DNA from: Clostridiales bacterium
GTDB taxonomy: Bacteria; Bacillota; Clostridia; UBA1381
Direction of reading: 5' to 3'
Assembly (NCBI GenBank): GCA_029226975.1
Contig: JAQXZB010000119.1
Span: forward strand, 1-39,469
DNA length: 39,469 bases
The notes below the pieces were generated by a model that did no database searches, had not been told where the DNA came from, and saw nothing but the letters and a program-made list of their open reading frames with translations. The stretch's first letter is position 1. Each line of letters opens with the position of its first letter. Shown here piece after piece: positions 25,944-35,552 of the stretch. The position numbers and the translations under genes were made by a program.

Positions 25944-27491
25944 ATGCATAAGATTTCTGCATCTGTGATAGCGTTGGCGCTTATCGCTTCTTCGGCAGGC
26001 GTTTTTGCCGATGAGCCGGTACTTATATCGGCGCCGGAAACTCCGGAGCTTATTTCCTCAAATATAAGCTTTTCGGATGTTGACGAAAACAATGAATTTT
26101 ACGAGGATATTATAAAATCCGCACAAAACGGAATATTCAACGGTATTGACGAGGAGCATTTCGATCCCGACGGAGCCGTTACAAGAGGAATGCTTGTTAC
26201 GGTATTGGGAAGAACGGACAATGTTAAAGAGGGTACAAAGTGCGACTTCAGTGACGTTGAGGAGGGCGAGTGGTACTATGACTACGTTGCCTGGGCAAAG
26301 GAAAACGGCATTGTTGACGGCTTTGAGGACGGAACCTTCAAGCCCTCACAGGCAGTTTCAAGACAGGACGCTTTAAAGATTATCTACAGCTTCTGCGAGT
26401 ACAAGGGCATAGGTCCGGTTGAGTCATGGGCGGTTAATATTCCCTATGCGGACCTTGACCAGGTTGCGGAGTACGCTTCCTCACCGGTTATGTGGAACGT
26501 TATAAACGAGTATATGCTCCCGGACGCTTCAAACAACCTCCGTCCCCGCGACGATGCGAAAAGAGGCGAGCTGGCACACGCAACAAACGTACTCTTTGAC
26601 CAAGTGAAGAACGCTCCCGAAAAGGAAAACACAGCTTTAAAGGAAATAACCGAAATAAACGATGAGAAGATTGTTTTAAAGGACAGCGATGGACAGGAAA
26701 TGTCCGTTCCCGCCGCAGACGCTTTGGCATATGACAATGACGGCACAGAGCTTAAGGTGTCAGACCTTAAAGCGGGCGACAAGGCGCTTGTTTTGGAAAA
26801 CGGCGGCAAGATTGCCGTAATAAGAAGCAATGAGGACAAAAACGCGGTTGCGTTCGATACATTTGTAAAGAGCGATTCCTTGGGCGACATGATCGATTCA
26901 AAGGGTGAGCTTGCACTTTACATAGACACAGAAAAGTATTCTATCGAGGAGCTTGAGGGCAAGCAGCTTTTGGTATTTTACAATATCATGACCATGAGCC
27001 TGCCTCCCATTACCACTCCGGTAAAGATTGTTGTTGCAGGCGAGGGTCAAGTTTCGTTAAAGCCGGTATTTGAGTCGGTTTCGGGCGAAATCACAAAGCT
27101 TGACGATAAATCTCTTACAATTAAGGCAGAGGAAATCGAGTCGGTATTCGATTTATCCGACAGCGCGGTATACGATAATGCCGCAGAAGAAATCAAGGCA
27201 GCAGACCTTAAGGTCGGCGACAGCGTTACGGTTTATTCAAAGACCGAGAAGAATGCGGCTGTAATCGTTAAAAACAGTGACGAGGGCAATTTCACCACAG
27301 CGGACAAGTTTGTACTTGCCGAGGACGGCAAGCTTGCGGACTCAACGGGAATGCTTTCGTTAAACGTCAGCGAGGATGACGCAAAGAGCCTTGACGGAAA
27401 AGAGCTTTTGGTATTCTACACTGTTACCACAAGAAGTATTCCGGCAATAACAACCCCGGTAAAGGTTATTGACCTTACCGCGGCAAACTAA
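25944..27491 (+). CDS. SLH-domain surface protein with internal duplication
   Basis: A 515-residue secreted protein. After the signal peptide (MHKISASVIALALIASSAGVFA) come three SLH motifs: ISFSDVDEN..., CDFSDVEEGEWYYDYVAWAK... (the best match) and a degenerate IPYADLDQVAEYAS... segment. These anchor it to wall polymers. The rest holds two related blocks of about 120 residues, each with 'KVSDLKAGD / KAADLKVGD', ending LLVFYNIMTMSLPPITTPVKI and LLVFYTVTTRSIPAITTPVKV. Two ATGs (25941, 25944) are adjacent; the second has better spacing from GAAGGTG. No clear promoter was found in the A/T-run-rich 25803-25930. The role is unknown beyond surface attachment. Confidence 0.85.
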   Translation: MHKISASVIALALIASSAGVFADEPVLISAPETPELISSNISFSDVDENNEFYEDIIKSAQNGIFNGIDEEHFDPDGAVTRGMLVTVLGRTDNVKEGTKCDFSDVEEGEWYYDYVAWAKENGIVDGFEDGTFKPSQAVSRQDALKIIYSFCEYKGIGPVESWAVNIPYADLDQVAEYASSPVMWNVINEYMLPDASNNLRPRDDAKRGELAHATNVLFDQVKNAPEKENTALKEITEINDEKIVLKDSDGQEMSVPAADALAYDNDGTELKVSDLKAGDKALVLENGGKIAVIRSNEDKNAVAFDTFVKSDSLGDMIDSKGELALYIDTEKYSIEELEGKQLLVFYNIMTMSLPPITTPVKIVVAGEGQVSLKPVFESVSGEITKLDDKSLTIKAEEIESVFDLSDSAVYDNAAEEIKAADLKVGDSVTVYSKTEKNAAVIVKNSDEGNFTTADKFVLAEDGKLADSTGMLSLNVSEDDAKSLDGKELLVFYTVTTRSIPAITTPVKVIDLTAAN

Positions 27492-27499
27492 AAATTAAT

Positions 27500-27520
27500 C
27501 TCCGGCGTCCCAAGCCGGAG
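27500..27520 (+). terminator. hairpin after the second SLH gene
   Basis: CTCCGGC / GCCGGAG with a 7-nt loop, 8 bases after the stop. Only TTCT follows, so it is a weak terminator or an mRNA end-stabilising hairpin. Confidence 0.5.
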
Positions 27521-27551
27521 TTCTCCCCAAAATTTTAACCTTACAAAATCC

Positions 27552-27580
27552 CGGAGCCGATGCAATGCATCGGCTCCGTC
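27552..27580. terminator. bidirectional terminator between SLH gene and ileS
   Basis: CGGAGCCGATGCA / TGCATCGGCTCCG is a 13-bp perfect stem. TCTTT follows on the plus strand and GGGATTTT on the minus strand. It lies 7 bases from the ileS stop. Confidence 0.8.
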
Positions 27581-27587
27581 TTTATGA

Positions 27588-30500
27588 TTATTGAATTTTT
27601 TCCACTCCGAGAGTTACCTTTTCCGAGTTTATGTTCCATTCCTTAACGGAACCGGACATTTTATCCGTAACAATCTCATTGCACAGAGTTTCGGTGCAGA
27701 TTGCTTTGCCGTTTCTTTCAAGAACGCCCGCAATCCTTTCGCTGCCCTGACAGTATATCCTTATATGATCCATAACCTCAAAGCCCGCGTCCTTTCTCAT
27801 GTTCTGTACCTTTGAGATTATTTCTCTCACAAAGCCCTCCTCGATAAGCTCCGGGGTAAGCTTTGTATCAAGCACCGTTGTAACCTCCGATGCCGAGGTG
27901 GTTTCAAAGCCCTCTGCCTTTGCCGGCTCAATCAATAAATCCTCCTCGCAAAGCTCCTCGCTTTGTCCGTCAACCTCAATGGTGATTTTTCCGTTTTCCT
28001 TAAGTTCCTTCATAGCCGCCGCGCCGTCTAAATCAGCAAGAATTTCCTTTACGGCATTTATGTTCTTGCCGAAGCGTCTGCCCAGTGTTCTTAACTGGGG
28101 CTTGAAGGTATAGGACATGAACGCCGAAAGATCGTCCACAAACTCAATGCTCTTTACATTCAGTTCCTTCTTTATAATATCCGCAAATGCACCGTCCAAG
28201 GCAAAGTCCGCCTTAACGTACATTGTGCCTATGGGCTGACGGTTATTTATGGAAGCGTTGTTTCTGCCGGCTCTTCCCGACTCGACAATCTTTATTGCCT
28301 CCTCCATTCTGTCCTCCACATCACAGCTTATGAGCGATTCGTCATATGCCGGGAAGTCGCACAAATGCACACTTTCGGGTGCGTTGGGGTATATGTTCCT
28401 TATCAAATTCTGATAAATGCTCTCCGTAATGAACGGCACCATGGGTGCAGCCGCCTTGATTATGGTAACAAGGGCGGTGTAGAGAGTCATAAACGCGTTT
28501 ACCGTATCTTGTGGCATACCCGTTGCCCAGAAACGGTCTCTTGAACAGCGCACATACCAGTTTGACAGCTCATCGACAAAGTTTAGAAGCACTCTTGCGG
28601 TTTCGGTAATCTTATACGCCGCCAAGTTCTCGTCAACCGCCTTAACGGTGCTGTTCAGCTTTGACAAAAGCCACTTGTCCATAACCGAAAGCTTGTCATA
28701 TTCAAGAGTATGCTTTGAGGGGTCAAAGCCGTTTATCTCGGCATACAGCACATAAAAGGCATATGTGTTCCAAAGGGTATTCATAAACTTGCTCTTACCC
28801 TCGGTTACTGCCTTGTCATGGAATTTATTGGGCAGCCAGGGTGCGCTGTTTATATAGAAATACCATCTTATTGCGTCCGCGCCATGGGTCTTTAATGCGT
28901 CAAAGGGGTCTACCGCGTTGCCCTTTGATTTTGACATCTTCTGACCGTTTTCGTCCTGAACAAGTCCCAAGACGATAACGTTTTTATAGGGTGCTTCGTC
29001 AAATATCAGCGTTGATATTGCAAGCAGCGAATAGAACCATCCTCTTGTCTGGTCAACCGCTTCGGAAATGAAGTCCGCCGGGAAATTCTCCTTGAAAATA
29101 TCCTCGTTTTCAAAGGGGTAATGCCACTGTGCAAAGGGCATTGAGCCGGAATCGAACCAGCAGTCTATAACCTCGCTGACCCGGTGCATTTCCTTGCCGC
29201 AGTGGGGGCATTTAATCGTTACCGCATCGATATAGGGACGGTGCAGCTCAATATCCTCCGGGCAGTTGTCGGACATTTCCTTAAGCTCGGCAATGGAGCC
29301 TACAGCGTGTCTGTGTCCGCATTCGCACTCCCAGATATTTAGGGGCGTTCCCCAATAACGGTTACGGCTTATTCCCCAGTCCTGAACATTATTGAGCCAT
29401 TCGCCAAAGCGTCCCTTGCCGATGCTTTCGGGAATCCAGTTTATTGTGTTGTTGTTTTTGATAAGCTTATCCTTAACCTCGGTCATTTTTATAAACCAGG
29501 TGTCGCGGGCATAGTAAATAAGCGGAGTATCGCATCTCCAGCAGAAGGGATAGCTATGCTCGAACTTCGGCGCGTTAAAGAGCAGACCTCTTTCGTCCAA
29601 GGACTTAAATACCTCCTTGTCGGCGTCCTTGCAGAACGTTCCCGCCCAAGGTGTTTCCTTTGTCATTTCGCCCTTGCCGTCAACAAGCTGAACGAAGGGC
29701 AAATCGTAATTTCTGCCCACGTTTGCGTCGTCCTCACCGAATGCCGGCGCAATGTGAACGATACCCGTACCGTCGCTTAAGGTTACATAACCGTCGCAGG
29801 TAACGTAATAGCATTTTTTATCGGGCTTTGCAAAGTCAAAGAGCGGAACATACTCCCTGAACTCCAAATCCTTTCCCGTATATTCCTCTGTAATCTCATA
29901 TTCCTTCTCGGCAAAATTCGCTTCAACAAGCGCCTTTGCAAGAATGTAATTCTCGCCGCCGCAGCTTAGTTTAACATATTCCTCATCGGGGTTTACGCAA
30001 AGGGCAACGTTTGAGGGAAGCGTCCAGGGGGTTGTTGTCCAGGCAAGGAAATAGGTGTTGTCCTCGCCCTTTACCGGGAATTTTGCCGTTGCGGAGCGTT
30101 CCTTAACGTCCTTGTAGCCCTGTGCAACCTCGTGAGAGGACAGGGGCGTACCGCAGCGGGGGCAGTAGGGAACTATCTTATGACCCTTATACAAAAGTCC
30201 CTTTTCCCAAATCTTTTTAAGCGCCCACCATTCGGACTCGATAAAGTTATTGTCATAGGTTACATAGGGGTCCTCCATATCCGCCCAGAAGCCGACGGTT
30301 GCGGAAAAGTCCTCCCACATTCCCTTGTATTTCCAAACGCTTTCTTTACATTTTTTGATAAAAGGCTCAAGACCGTATTCCTCAATCTGCTCTTTGCCGT
30401 CCAAGCCCAAAAGCTTCTCAACCTCCAGCTCAACCGGCAGTCCGTGGGTATCCCAGCCCGCCTTTCTTAAAACCTTTTTGCCCTTCATGGTCTGATAACG

Positions 30501-30707
30501 GGGAATCATATCCTTTATAACTCTCGTCAGCACATGACCGATATGGGGCTTGCCGTTGGCGGTGGGAGGTCCGTCATAGAAGGTATAGACATCGCCGCCC
30601 TCGCGGTTTTTAATGGATTTTTCAAAAATTCCGTTGTCTGCCCAGAATTTTTCAATCTGCTTTTCTCTGTCAACAAAGTTTAAATCCGGTGAAACCTTAT
30701 CGTACAT
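27588..30707 (-). CDS. ileS: isoleucyl-tRNA synthetase
   Basis: Charges tRNA-Ile with isoleucine. The 1039 residues carry the class I motifs HIGH (55-58, in ANGKPHIGHVLTR) and KMSKS (590-594), plus Cys pairs CPRCGTP, CWRCDTP and CPHCGKE in the inserted domains. The length is closer to the long eukaryote-like type (about 1030-1060) than to the common 920-940 bacterial type; members of the long type can be less sensitive to mupirocin, but this was not tested. The ATG at 30707 follows AAAGGAAG. An earlier in-frame ATG lies inside the leader terminator and is rejected. Expression is controlled by the T-box leader upstream. Confidence 0.96.
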   Translation of the reverse strand: MYDKVSPDLNFVDREKQIEKFWADNGIFEKSIKNREGGDVYTFYDGPPTANGKPHIGHVLTRVIKDMIPRYQTMKGKKVLRKAGWDTHGLPVELEVEKLLGLDGKEQIEEYGLEPFIKKCKESVWKYKGMWEDFSATVGFWADMEDPYVTYDNNFIESEWWALKKIWEKGLLYKGHKIVPYCPRCGTPLSSHEVAQGYKDVKERSATAKFPVKGEDNTYFLAWTTTPWTLPSNVALCVNPDEEYVKLSCGGENYILAKALVEANFAEKEYEITEEYTGKDLEFREYVPLFDFAKPDKKCYYVTCDGYVTLSDGTGIVHIAPAFGEDDANVGRNYDLPFVQLVDGKGEMTKETPWAGTFCKDADKEVFKSLDERGLLFNAPKFEHSYPFCWRCDTPLIYYARDTWFIKMTEVKDKLIKNNNTINWIPESIGKGRFGEWLNNVQDWGISRNRYWGTPLNIWECECGHRHAVGSIAELKEMSDNCPEDIELHRPYIDAVTIKCPHCGKEMHRVSEVIDCWFDSGSMPFAQWHYPFENEDIFKENFPADFISEAVDQTRGWFYSLLAISTLIFDEAPYKNVIVLGLVQDENGQKMSKSKGNAVDPFDALKTHGADAIRWYFYINSAPWLPNKFHDKAVTEGKSKFMNTLWNTYAFYVLYAEINGFDPSKHTLEYDKLSVMDKWLLSKLNSTVKAVDENLAAYKITETARVLLNFVDELSNWYVRCSRDRFWATGMPQDTVNAFMTLYTALVTIIKAAAPMVPFITESIYQNLIRNIYPNAPESVHLCDFPAYDESLISCDVEDRMEEAIKIVESGRAGRNNASINNRQPIGTMYVKADFALDGAFADIIKKELNVKSIEFVDDLSAFMSYTFKPQLRTLGRRFGKNINAVKEILADLDGAAAMKELKENGKITIEVDGQSEELCEEDLLIEPAKAEGFETTSASEVTTVLDTKLTPELIEEGFVREIISKVQNMRKDAGFEVMDHIRIYCQGSERIAGVLERNGKAICTETLCNEIVTDKMSGSVKEWNINSEKVTLGVEKIQ

Positions 30708-30726
30708 AACAATACTTCCTTTCATA

Positions 30727-30965
30727 AAACAATAAAGGGCTTCGTCATTGTAAAACAAGACAAAGCCCCATGGGATTCGTTATACCACTCGTCATACAAG
30801 CATATGCGTTCCCGATTACGGGGGACATCCGTCGGCGCTTACTGCATTTTTGGGCACCGCGGCTCCGGGGTGATTTTCATTATCGGGTACTCGCCGCGGC
30901 GCTCACACCGTCCGCCGTTCGCTTTGACTTTCACCGAAAACTACTGTCCTCATCATCGCCTTTGA
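30727..30965 (-). promoter_or_regulatory. T-box riboswitch (isoleucine) of ileS
   Basis: Minus-strand leader RNA. It has a Stem I start of the GAUGAGGACAGUAG type, a GGUGUGAG distal-loop-like segment, a specifier loop GAAAAUCACC with AUC (30872-30874, Ile codon) followed by A, a T-box core GAGUGGUAUAACGA (30777-30790) and a terminator stem GGGCTTTGTC / GACGAAGCCC (30737-30746 / 30759-30768) with U-rich tail. Uncharged tRNA-Ile should favour the antiterminator and let ileS be transcribed. Confidence 0.9.
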
Positions 30966-30978
30966 AATTTTCATATCA

Positions 30979-31007
30979 ATTATATTATAAACCTTGCAAT
31001 TTGTCAA
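30979..31007 (-). promoter_or_regulatory. sigma-A promoter of ileS
   Basis: Minus strand: TTGACA (31002-31007), 17-bp spacer, TATAAT (30979-30984). The leader to the ATG is about 265 nt. Confidence 0.85.
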
Positions 31008-31018
31008 TATTTTTTCTT

Positions 31019-31035
31019 AAAAAAACCGAAGTTTT
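31019..31035 (-). terminator. probable terminator of the GH106-like gene
   Basis: On the minus strand AAAAC-UUCG-GUUUUUUU, a short stem capped by the stable C(UUCG)G loop and ending in U7, starts four bases after the stop codon. The stem is weak. Confidence 0.5.
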
Positions 31036-31039
31036 CCCC

Positions 31040-33742
31040 TTAAAACAGCCCAAATTCAACGAAGCACCAGTTATCGTCCCATTCAAGCGGCTCAGGAGCC
31101 CAGATACAAGGCTCCTTATAGAAGCTGCCGGGGAACACCGAATAGCTTTCGCCCTCTGCAAGATGGTGGGGTCCCAACATATTTCTTAAGTTGTTTGTCA
31201 GGGTTACGGTAAGCCTGTTATTTTTGGTCATGTACTCAATGGGAGCGGTAATGCAGGTTTTTTCCTCACTGCCGCCGCCGAATTTCACAACGTTTACGCC
31301 CTTTTTCTCAAAGCTTACCAAGCCTTCTTGGTCAATATCACAGCTTAGCGTGATGCTTCCGGCAAAGAACGGGAATCCCTGCTGTTCAAGATTTGATATG
31401 CTCACGCTTTCGGGAAGCTTATCTATCACAAAATCTCCCGTATATCTTACGGCGTTTTTGTCAAGCTTCTTAAACTCGCCCTCCGTTTCTAGAGCAAACT
31501 GCCCGGTTATGTACACCGGCTCTATTTCCGTATCGAAGCTTAGCTTATTTTTCTCGCTCTCGAACACCTGTGCTTTTTTGAGATTCTCGTAAAGCTCGGC
31601 GGGCTGTTTGAAATCCGTTTCCATAAGGAATTTATTCTCGCCGATTTTCATATACCTTGAAATCTCGATTTTCTTAAAGGAGCTGTCCGCGAAATATCCG
31701 CATACGTTTTTCTCTATTTCCTCGCCGTTTATTTTTATGGTGAATTTTTCCGGTGTTTCGCACACGAAATACAGCTTATCGGGTATGTAATCCGCCTTTA
31801 CCGAAAATTCGCACTCAACCCTTACTCCTCCCGAAATCGAGCAGGCTCTGTTTTGAATGTCTATCATGTACAAATTATCCCCGATACTCTCGCCGTTAAA
31901 GCGGCAGGAGCAGCTGTCTATTGTAAGAACATTGTCGGTGCATTTTTCTATTTTCCACGCTCCCTGGGGAGTGATTTTTTGAGGTCTTGTTTTTTCCTTT
32001 TTCACTCTCTCATTGCCGTTATCGATTATAACGGCACTGCCCCAAGGCTCAAGCTCCAATTCACCGTCAAAATCCGACAATTTTCCGTATATGTCCATGA
32101 TTTGGTTTCCGTATTTTACCCTTGCTTTTTGCTTCTTGTCCGTACTGTTTACAAAGTAGTACATCACAAAATCGTCAAAAATACGTTTTGTATACGTTAT
32201 GCTCTCATTGTCGGTTATATCGTTTTGGGGAAGCTCCTCGGCGGTGGTTACAATACCGCCCTGTGCCTTAAATTCCTCAATGAGCCGTTTTGTATTGTCA
32301 AGCATAACATCTGTTATAACTATGACCTTAGAATATTTCTGTTTGCCTATAACAAGCTGTCCGTCCCTGACACAGCTGTGACGCTCCATTAAAATCTCAT
32401 CGCCCAAATGGAACAGGATATGCTTTTTATCAAGCTGACCTATTGTCTTTAACAGCAGCTCATTACATTCCTCCACGCCCTTGTTTTCGCCGCAGTCAAA
32501 GCATGACCATGCCTTTGCCTGGGGGTGTATCACAAGGGTGTCGCACTCGATTTTGCCCTCGCAAAGCAGCATGCCCACTCTTGAAACAAAATCGTTAAAT
32601 ATCTTGTAATCTCCCCACCAGGGCTGCTGATAACCCATTGCCGGGGGATAATCGCGCTTTCTTATACCTCTTAGGGAATAGCCCTCCAAATGCTGACACA
32701 AAAGATTTATTCCTCTAACCATCTGCCATTGGTAAATGCCCAGCAGCTCGTCAAAGCTGACGTTGTGTCCGCACATGGCAAAGGTTTCGGAAAGCACCTG
32801 ATTTTTCCCAAGCTGTGCCGCCGCCGAGCCAAGCTGTATGGGGGTAAGGCAGTCATAGATATTTCTGCCCAGCCAGTCCATGCCGGGGACATGATAATAC
32901 TCATACTGGGGCATAATCGCACCGTTTGCGGTTATCTGACTTTCAAGGCTTTCCTCCAAAACCATGTGTCCGGTAAATTTCAAGCCCCTCTCGTCGCACC
33001 AGTCATATATCTGCTTTGAATAAGCCTGTGAAAACAGTATTGCAACAAGCCGCCAGAACTTTACACGCGTGTCGGCACTGCTCTCGCTTTCAAAGAACAA
33101 ATCCTCAAGCCGATCATAAAGCTCCTCGCCGTATTCCTCCTTATATGCGTCCCTTAAAACGAAGCTCCATGGGATACCGTCGCGGGAAACCTGGGGTTCA
33201 TCGGTGAAAAATCCGTCTATATCGTTTTTAAAGCGCTTGTAATAAGGCTCATAAATCTCGTCAATAAACGCCTTTATTACCTTTTTGTCCAACACGTCCA
33301 CATAAAAGGGGTTTGTATCGTAATAGAATATATGCTTATCGCTTATATGTATAATCCTGTCCCCAACTTCCTTTTCCTTTTCGGGGGAAATGGGCGCGTA
33401 TCTTAAATATTTTTGGATATAGTCAATACCCAAGCCGTTTACCTTGCCGCTGCCAAAGCCGCTGGGCCAGCCGTTTTCATCGTATGCCCAGGGATGCATA
33501 TCAAGCACCTTTGACTCGTCGGCACAAGCCTTTACGTTGTCAAACCATTCCTCGCCCATGTATTCGGTCTGCAAGCCGCCTCTGGCGTGCATGAAAAAGC
33601 CGCCCATGCCCGCCTCGTGCATAAGACGTATCTGGCGCACGGTTTCCTCAGTTTCAAGCTTTTCGTTCCATGACCAAAAGGGTACGGGACGATATTTTGA
33701 GGGAGGGTTTTTTATTCCATCTCCTATTATAAAATCAGACAT
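31040..33742 (-). CDS. GH106-like glycoside hydrolase (putative alpha-L-rhamnosidase)
   Basis: A 900-residue cytoplasmic enzyme (no signal peptide) similar to the GH106-type alpha-L-rhamnosidase family. The N-terminus KNPPSKYRPVPFWSWN and the segments MGGFFMHARGGLQTEYMG and GFFTDEPQ are typical of the (beta/alpha)8 catalytic part. The C-terminal 400 residues look like beta-sandwich domains. It would release rhamnose from pectic oligosaccharides; this activity is assigned from family and from the esterases and transporter in the window. The start is the ATG at 33742 (after AAAGGAG); an upstream in-frame ATG at 33769 lies before the predicted transcription start. It has its own promoter just after the AEC transporter gene. 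Confidence 0.8.
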   Translation of the reverse strand: MSDFIIGDGIKNPPSKYRPVPFWSWNEKLETEETVRQIRLMHEAGMGGFFMHARGGLQTEYMGEEWFDNVKACADESKVLDMHPWAYDENGWPSGFGSGKVNGLGIDYIQKYLRYAPISPEKEKEVGDRIIHISDKHIFYYDTNPFYVDVLDKKVIKAFIDEIYEPYYKRFKNDIDGFFTDEPQVSRDGIPWSFVLRDAYKEEYGEELYDRLEDLFFESESSADTRVKFWRLVAILFSQAYSKQIYDWCDERGLKFTGHMVLEESLESQITANGAIMPQYEYYHVPGMDWLGRNIYDCLTPIQLGSAAAQLGKNQVLSETFAMCGHNVSFDELLGIYQWQMVRGINLLCQHLEGYSLRGIRKRDYPPAMGYQQPWWGDYKIFNDFVSRVGMLLCEGKIECDTLVIHPQAKAWSCFDCGENKGVEECNELLLKTIGQLDKKHILFHLGDEILMERHSCVRDGQLVIGKQKYSKVIVITDVMLDNTKRLIEEFKAQGGIVTTAEELPQNDITDNESITYTKRIFDDFVMYYFVNSTDKKQKARVKYGNQIMDIYGKLSDFDGELELEPWGSAVIIDNGNERVKKEKTRPQKITPQGAWKIEKCTDNVLTIDSCSCRFNGESIGDNLYMIDIQNRACSISGGVRVECEFSVKADYIPDKLYFVCETPEKFTIKINGEEIEKNVCGYFADSSFKKIEISRYMKIGENKFLMETDFKQPAELYENLKKAQVFESEKNKLSFDTEIEPVYITGQFALETEGEFKKLDKNAVRYTGDFVIDKLPESVSISNLEQQGFPFFAGSITLSCDIDQEGLVSFEKKGVNVVKFGGGSEEKTCITAPIEYMTKNNRLTVTLTNNLRNMLGPHHLAEGESYSVFPGSFYKEPCIWAPEPLEWDDNWCFVEFGLF

Positions 33743-33770
33743 TTTCTTTCTCCTTTTATGTTTTTCCATT

Positions 33771-33800
33771 ATTATACAACAGAGCAGACAGACTTGTCAA
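33771..33800 (-). promoter_or_regulatory. promoter of the GH106-like gene
   Basis: Minus strand: TTGACA (33795-33800), 18-bp spacer, TATAAT (33771-33776). The -35 lies 5 bp from the end of the preceding gene. Transcription should start near 33764. Confidence 0.75.
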
Positions 33801-33804
33801 GGCT

Positions 33805-34722
33805 TTAGCCGAAAAACTGTACCATGCCCACAATAACCGGCATGGTTATTATGGAAATAACCGTTGTAAGGGAAGCAAGCCCCGCCGCAAGGCGTGTATC
33901 CGCTTCAAATTTCGTGGCAAACATGGTAACCAGTGCCGCTACGGGTGCGCTTGCCGCAATGGTGCATACAATCAAAATATCGCCCTTGACCGAGCAAAGC
34001 AGCAGTGCCGCCGCCAGAATTACCGGGGATATAATGAGCCTGTAGAGCATGGTAATATATTCGTTTTTGCCCCGGATTTTAAGGGACGCATTGGCAAGAT
34101 GATAACCGATTATTATCATTGCCACCGGAGTGTTTAAATCCGCTAAATACCCTATGGGATTTCCGATAACCGACGGCACCGGCACAGACCCGAAGAATAT
34201 CACAAGTCCCACAAGTGTACCGATTATGCCGGGGTTTAAAATAATCTTCTTTAAGGAAAACTTAAAACTGCCCCGCATAAGGCTCTCGCCCCAAGTCCAT
34301 ACGATAATATTAAACACCGCCACATACGCCGCGCCGTAAAACACGCCGTCACTGCCCAAAATCGCTTCCTGAAGCGGAAACGACATATAACCGCAGTTTG
34401 AAAAGACCATGGACAGCTTAAAAATCCTCTCCCTGCCCTTTTCTTTGTCATGAATAAGCGCCGTTGCGGCAACAATATTTATAATATGGGCAAACACCGC
34501 CGCCGCAAACACGATAACAAGCCCTTTCATCATCTGTGTGTCAAGAGGGCGGTTAAAGGAATTTATGATTACCGCCGGGGTTACGATATAGAGCATAAGA
34601 TTGGTTACGCCCTTTATCGCCTCCTCGGATATTATTTTCGTTTTGTTGGCAGCAAAGCCCACGCCTATTAAAATAAACAAAATCAAAACCTGCTGTGCAA
34701 CCGTAAGTATATTTGAAAGCAT
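33805..34722 (-). CDS. AEC-family (auxin efflux carrier-like) transporter
   Basis: A 305-residue membrane protein with about ten hydrophobic segments in two inverted halves, the usual form of AEC permeases that move small carboxylates such as malate or malonate. Family-like segments are LILIGVGFAANKTKIISEEAIKGV-type near the N-terminus and the 'VFSNCGYMSFPL' and 'ALVTMFATKFEADTRLAA' regions. AAGGTGA precedes the ATG. It starts 9 bases after exoA, so it is probably the second gene of that operon. The substrate cannot be told. Confidence 0.88.
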   Translation of the reverse strand: MLSNILTVAQQVLILFILIGVGFAANKTKIISEEAIKGVTNLMLYIVTPAVIINSFNRPLDTQMMKGLVIVFAAAVFAHIINIVAATALIHDKEKGRERIFKLSMVFSNCGYMSFPLQEAILGSDGVFYGAAYVAVFNIIVWTWGESLMRGSFKFSLKKIILNPGIIGTLVGLVIFFGSVPVPSVIGNPIGYLADLNTPVAMIIIGYHLANASLKIRGKNEYITMLYRLIISPVILAAALLLCSVKGDILIVCTIAASAPVAALVTMFATKFEADTRLAAGLASLTTVISIITMPVIVGMVQFFG

Positions 34723-34731
34723 TTTATCACC

Positions 34732-35487
34732 TTATCTTATAATAATTTCAACGGGACAGTGATCCGAGCCCATAACATCGGGATGAATATCCGCACTCTC
34801 AAGCCTGTCCTCAAATCTGTTTGAAACGCAGAAATAGTCAATACGCCAGCCCACGTTCCTCTCCCTTGCCTTAAACTGATACGACCACCAGGAATACGCG
34901 TCCGTTTTATCGGGGTAAAAATATCTGTAGGTGTCGGTAAAGCCCGAATTTAAAAGCTGTGTAAACTTTTCGCGCTCCTCATCGGTAAAGCCGGCGTTTT
35001 TCCGGTTGGTTTTTGGGTTTTTAAGGTCAATCTCTTTATGCGCCACGTTAAAATCACCGCAGAACACCACCGGCTTTTTTTCGTCCAGTCCTTTTAGGTA
35101 TTCCCTAAAGCTGTTCTCCCAATTCATGCGGTAGTCAAGACGGGTAAGCTCCCGCTGTGAATTGGGCGTATAGCAGTTTACAAGATAAAAATCCTCAAAT
35201 TCAAGAGTTATCACTCTGCCCTCCCGGTCATGCTCCTCTTCTCCGATGCCCAAAGAAACGGACAGCGGCTCTTCCTTGGAAAATACCGCCGTACCGGAAT
35301 AGCCCTTTTTCTCGGCATAATTCCAAAAGCAGTGATAGCCCTCGGGCGCAAAATCAATCTGTCCCTCCTGAAGCTTTGTTTCCTGAACGCAGAAAATATC
35401 CGCGTCCGCGCTCTTAAAATAATCGCCGAAGCCCTTGGTCATGCAGGCTCTTAAGCCGTTTACGTTCCATGAAATCAATTTTTTCAT
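34732..35487 (-). CDS. exoA: exodeoxyribonuclease III (AP endonuclease)
   Basis: A 251-residue DNA repair enzyme that cuts at abasic sites and trims 3' blocked ends. Motifs: SWNVNGLRA (start), VQETKLQ (metal-binding Glu), [13 protein letters not shown] (active-site Asn/Asp), WRIDYFCVS and GSDHCPVE (catalytic Asp-His). The ATG at 35487 follows AAAGGTGG; an in-frame GTG four codons earlier overlaps that site. It has its own promoter and likely shares a transcript with the AEC transporter. Confidence 0.96.
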   Translation of the reverse strand: MKKLISWNVNGLRACMTKGFGDYFKSADADIFCVQETKLQEGQIDFAPEGYHCFWNYAEKKGYSGTAVFSKEEPLSVSLGIGEEEHDREGRVITLEFEDFYLVNCYTPNSQRELTRLDYRMNWENSFREYLKGLDEKKPVVFCGDFNVAHKEIDLKNPKTNRKNAGFTDEEREKFTQLLNSGFTDTYRYFYPDKTDAYSWWSYQFKARERNVGWRIDYFCVSNRFEDRLESADIHPDVMGSDHCPVEIIIR

Positions 35488-35518
35488 ATATATAACCACC
35501 TTTTTAAAAGTCCCGATA

Positions 35519-35547
35519 ATTATATCACATTTTATAATTTAATTCAA
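35519..35547 (-). promoter_or_regulatory. promoter of exoA
   Basis: Minus strand: TTGAAT (35542-35547), 17-bp spacer, TATAAT (35519-35524). Confidence 0.65.
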
Positions 35548-35552
35548 TATGT

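Noticed and set aside
30845-30871. GGGCACCGCGG on the plus strand, which resembles a T-box core
   Set aside because: It is the complement of Stem I of the minus-strand ileS leader; no synthetase gene follows on the plus strand, and the real core and terminator are on the minus strand.
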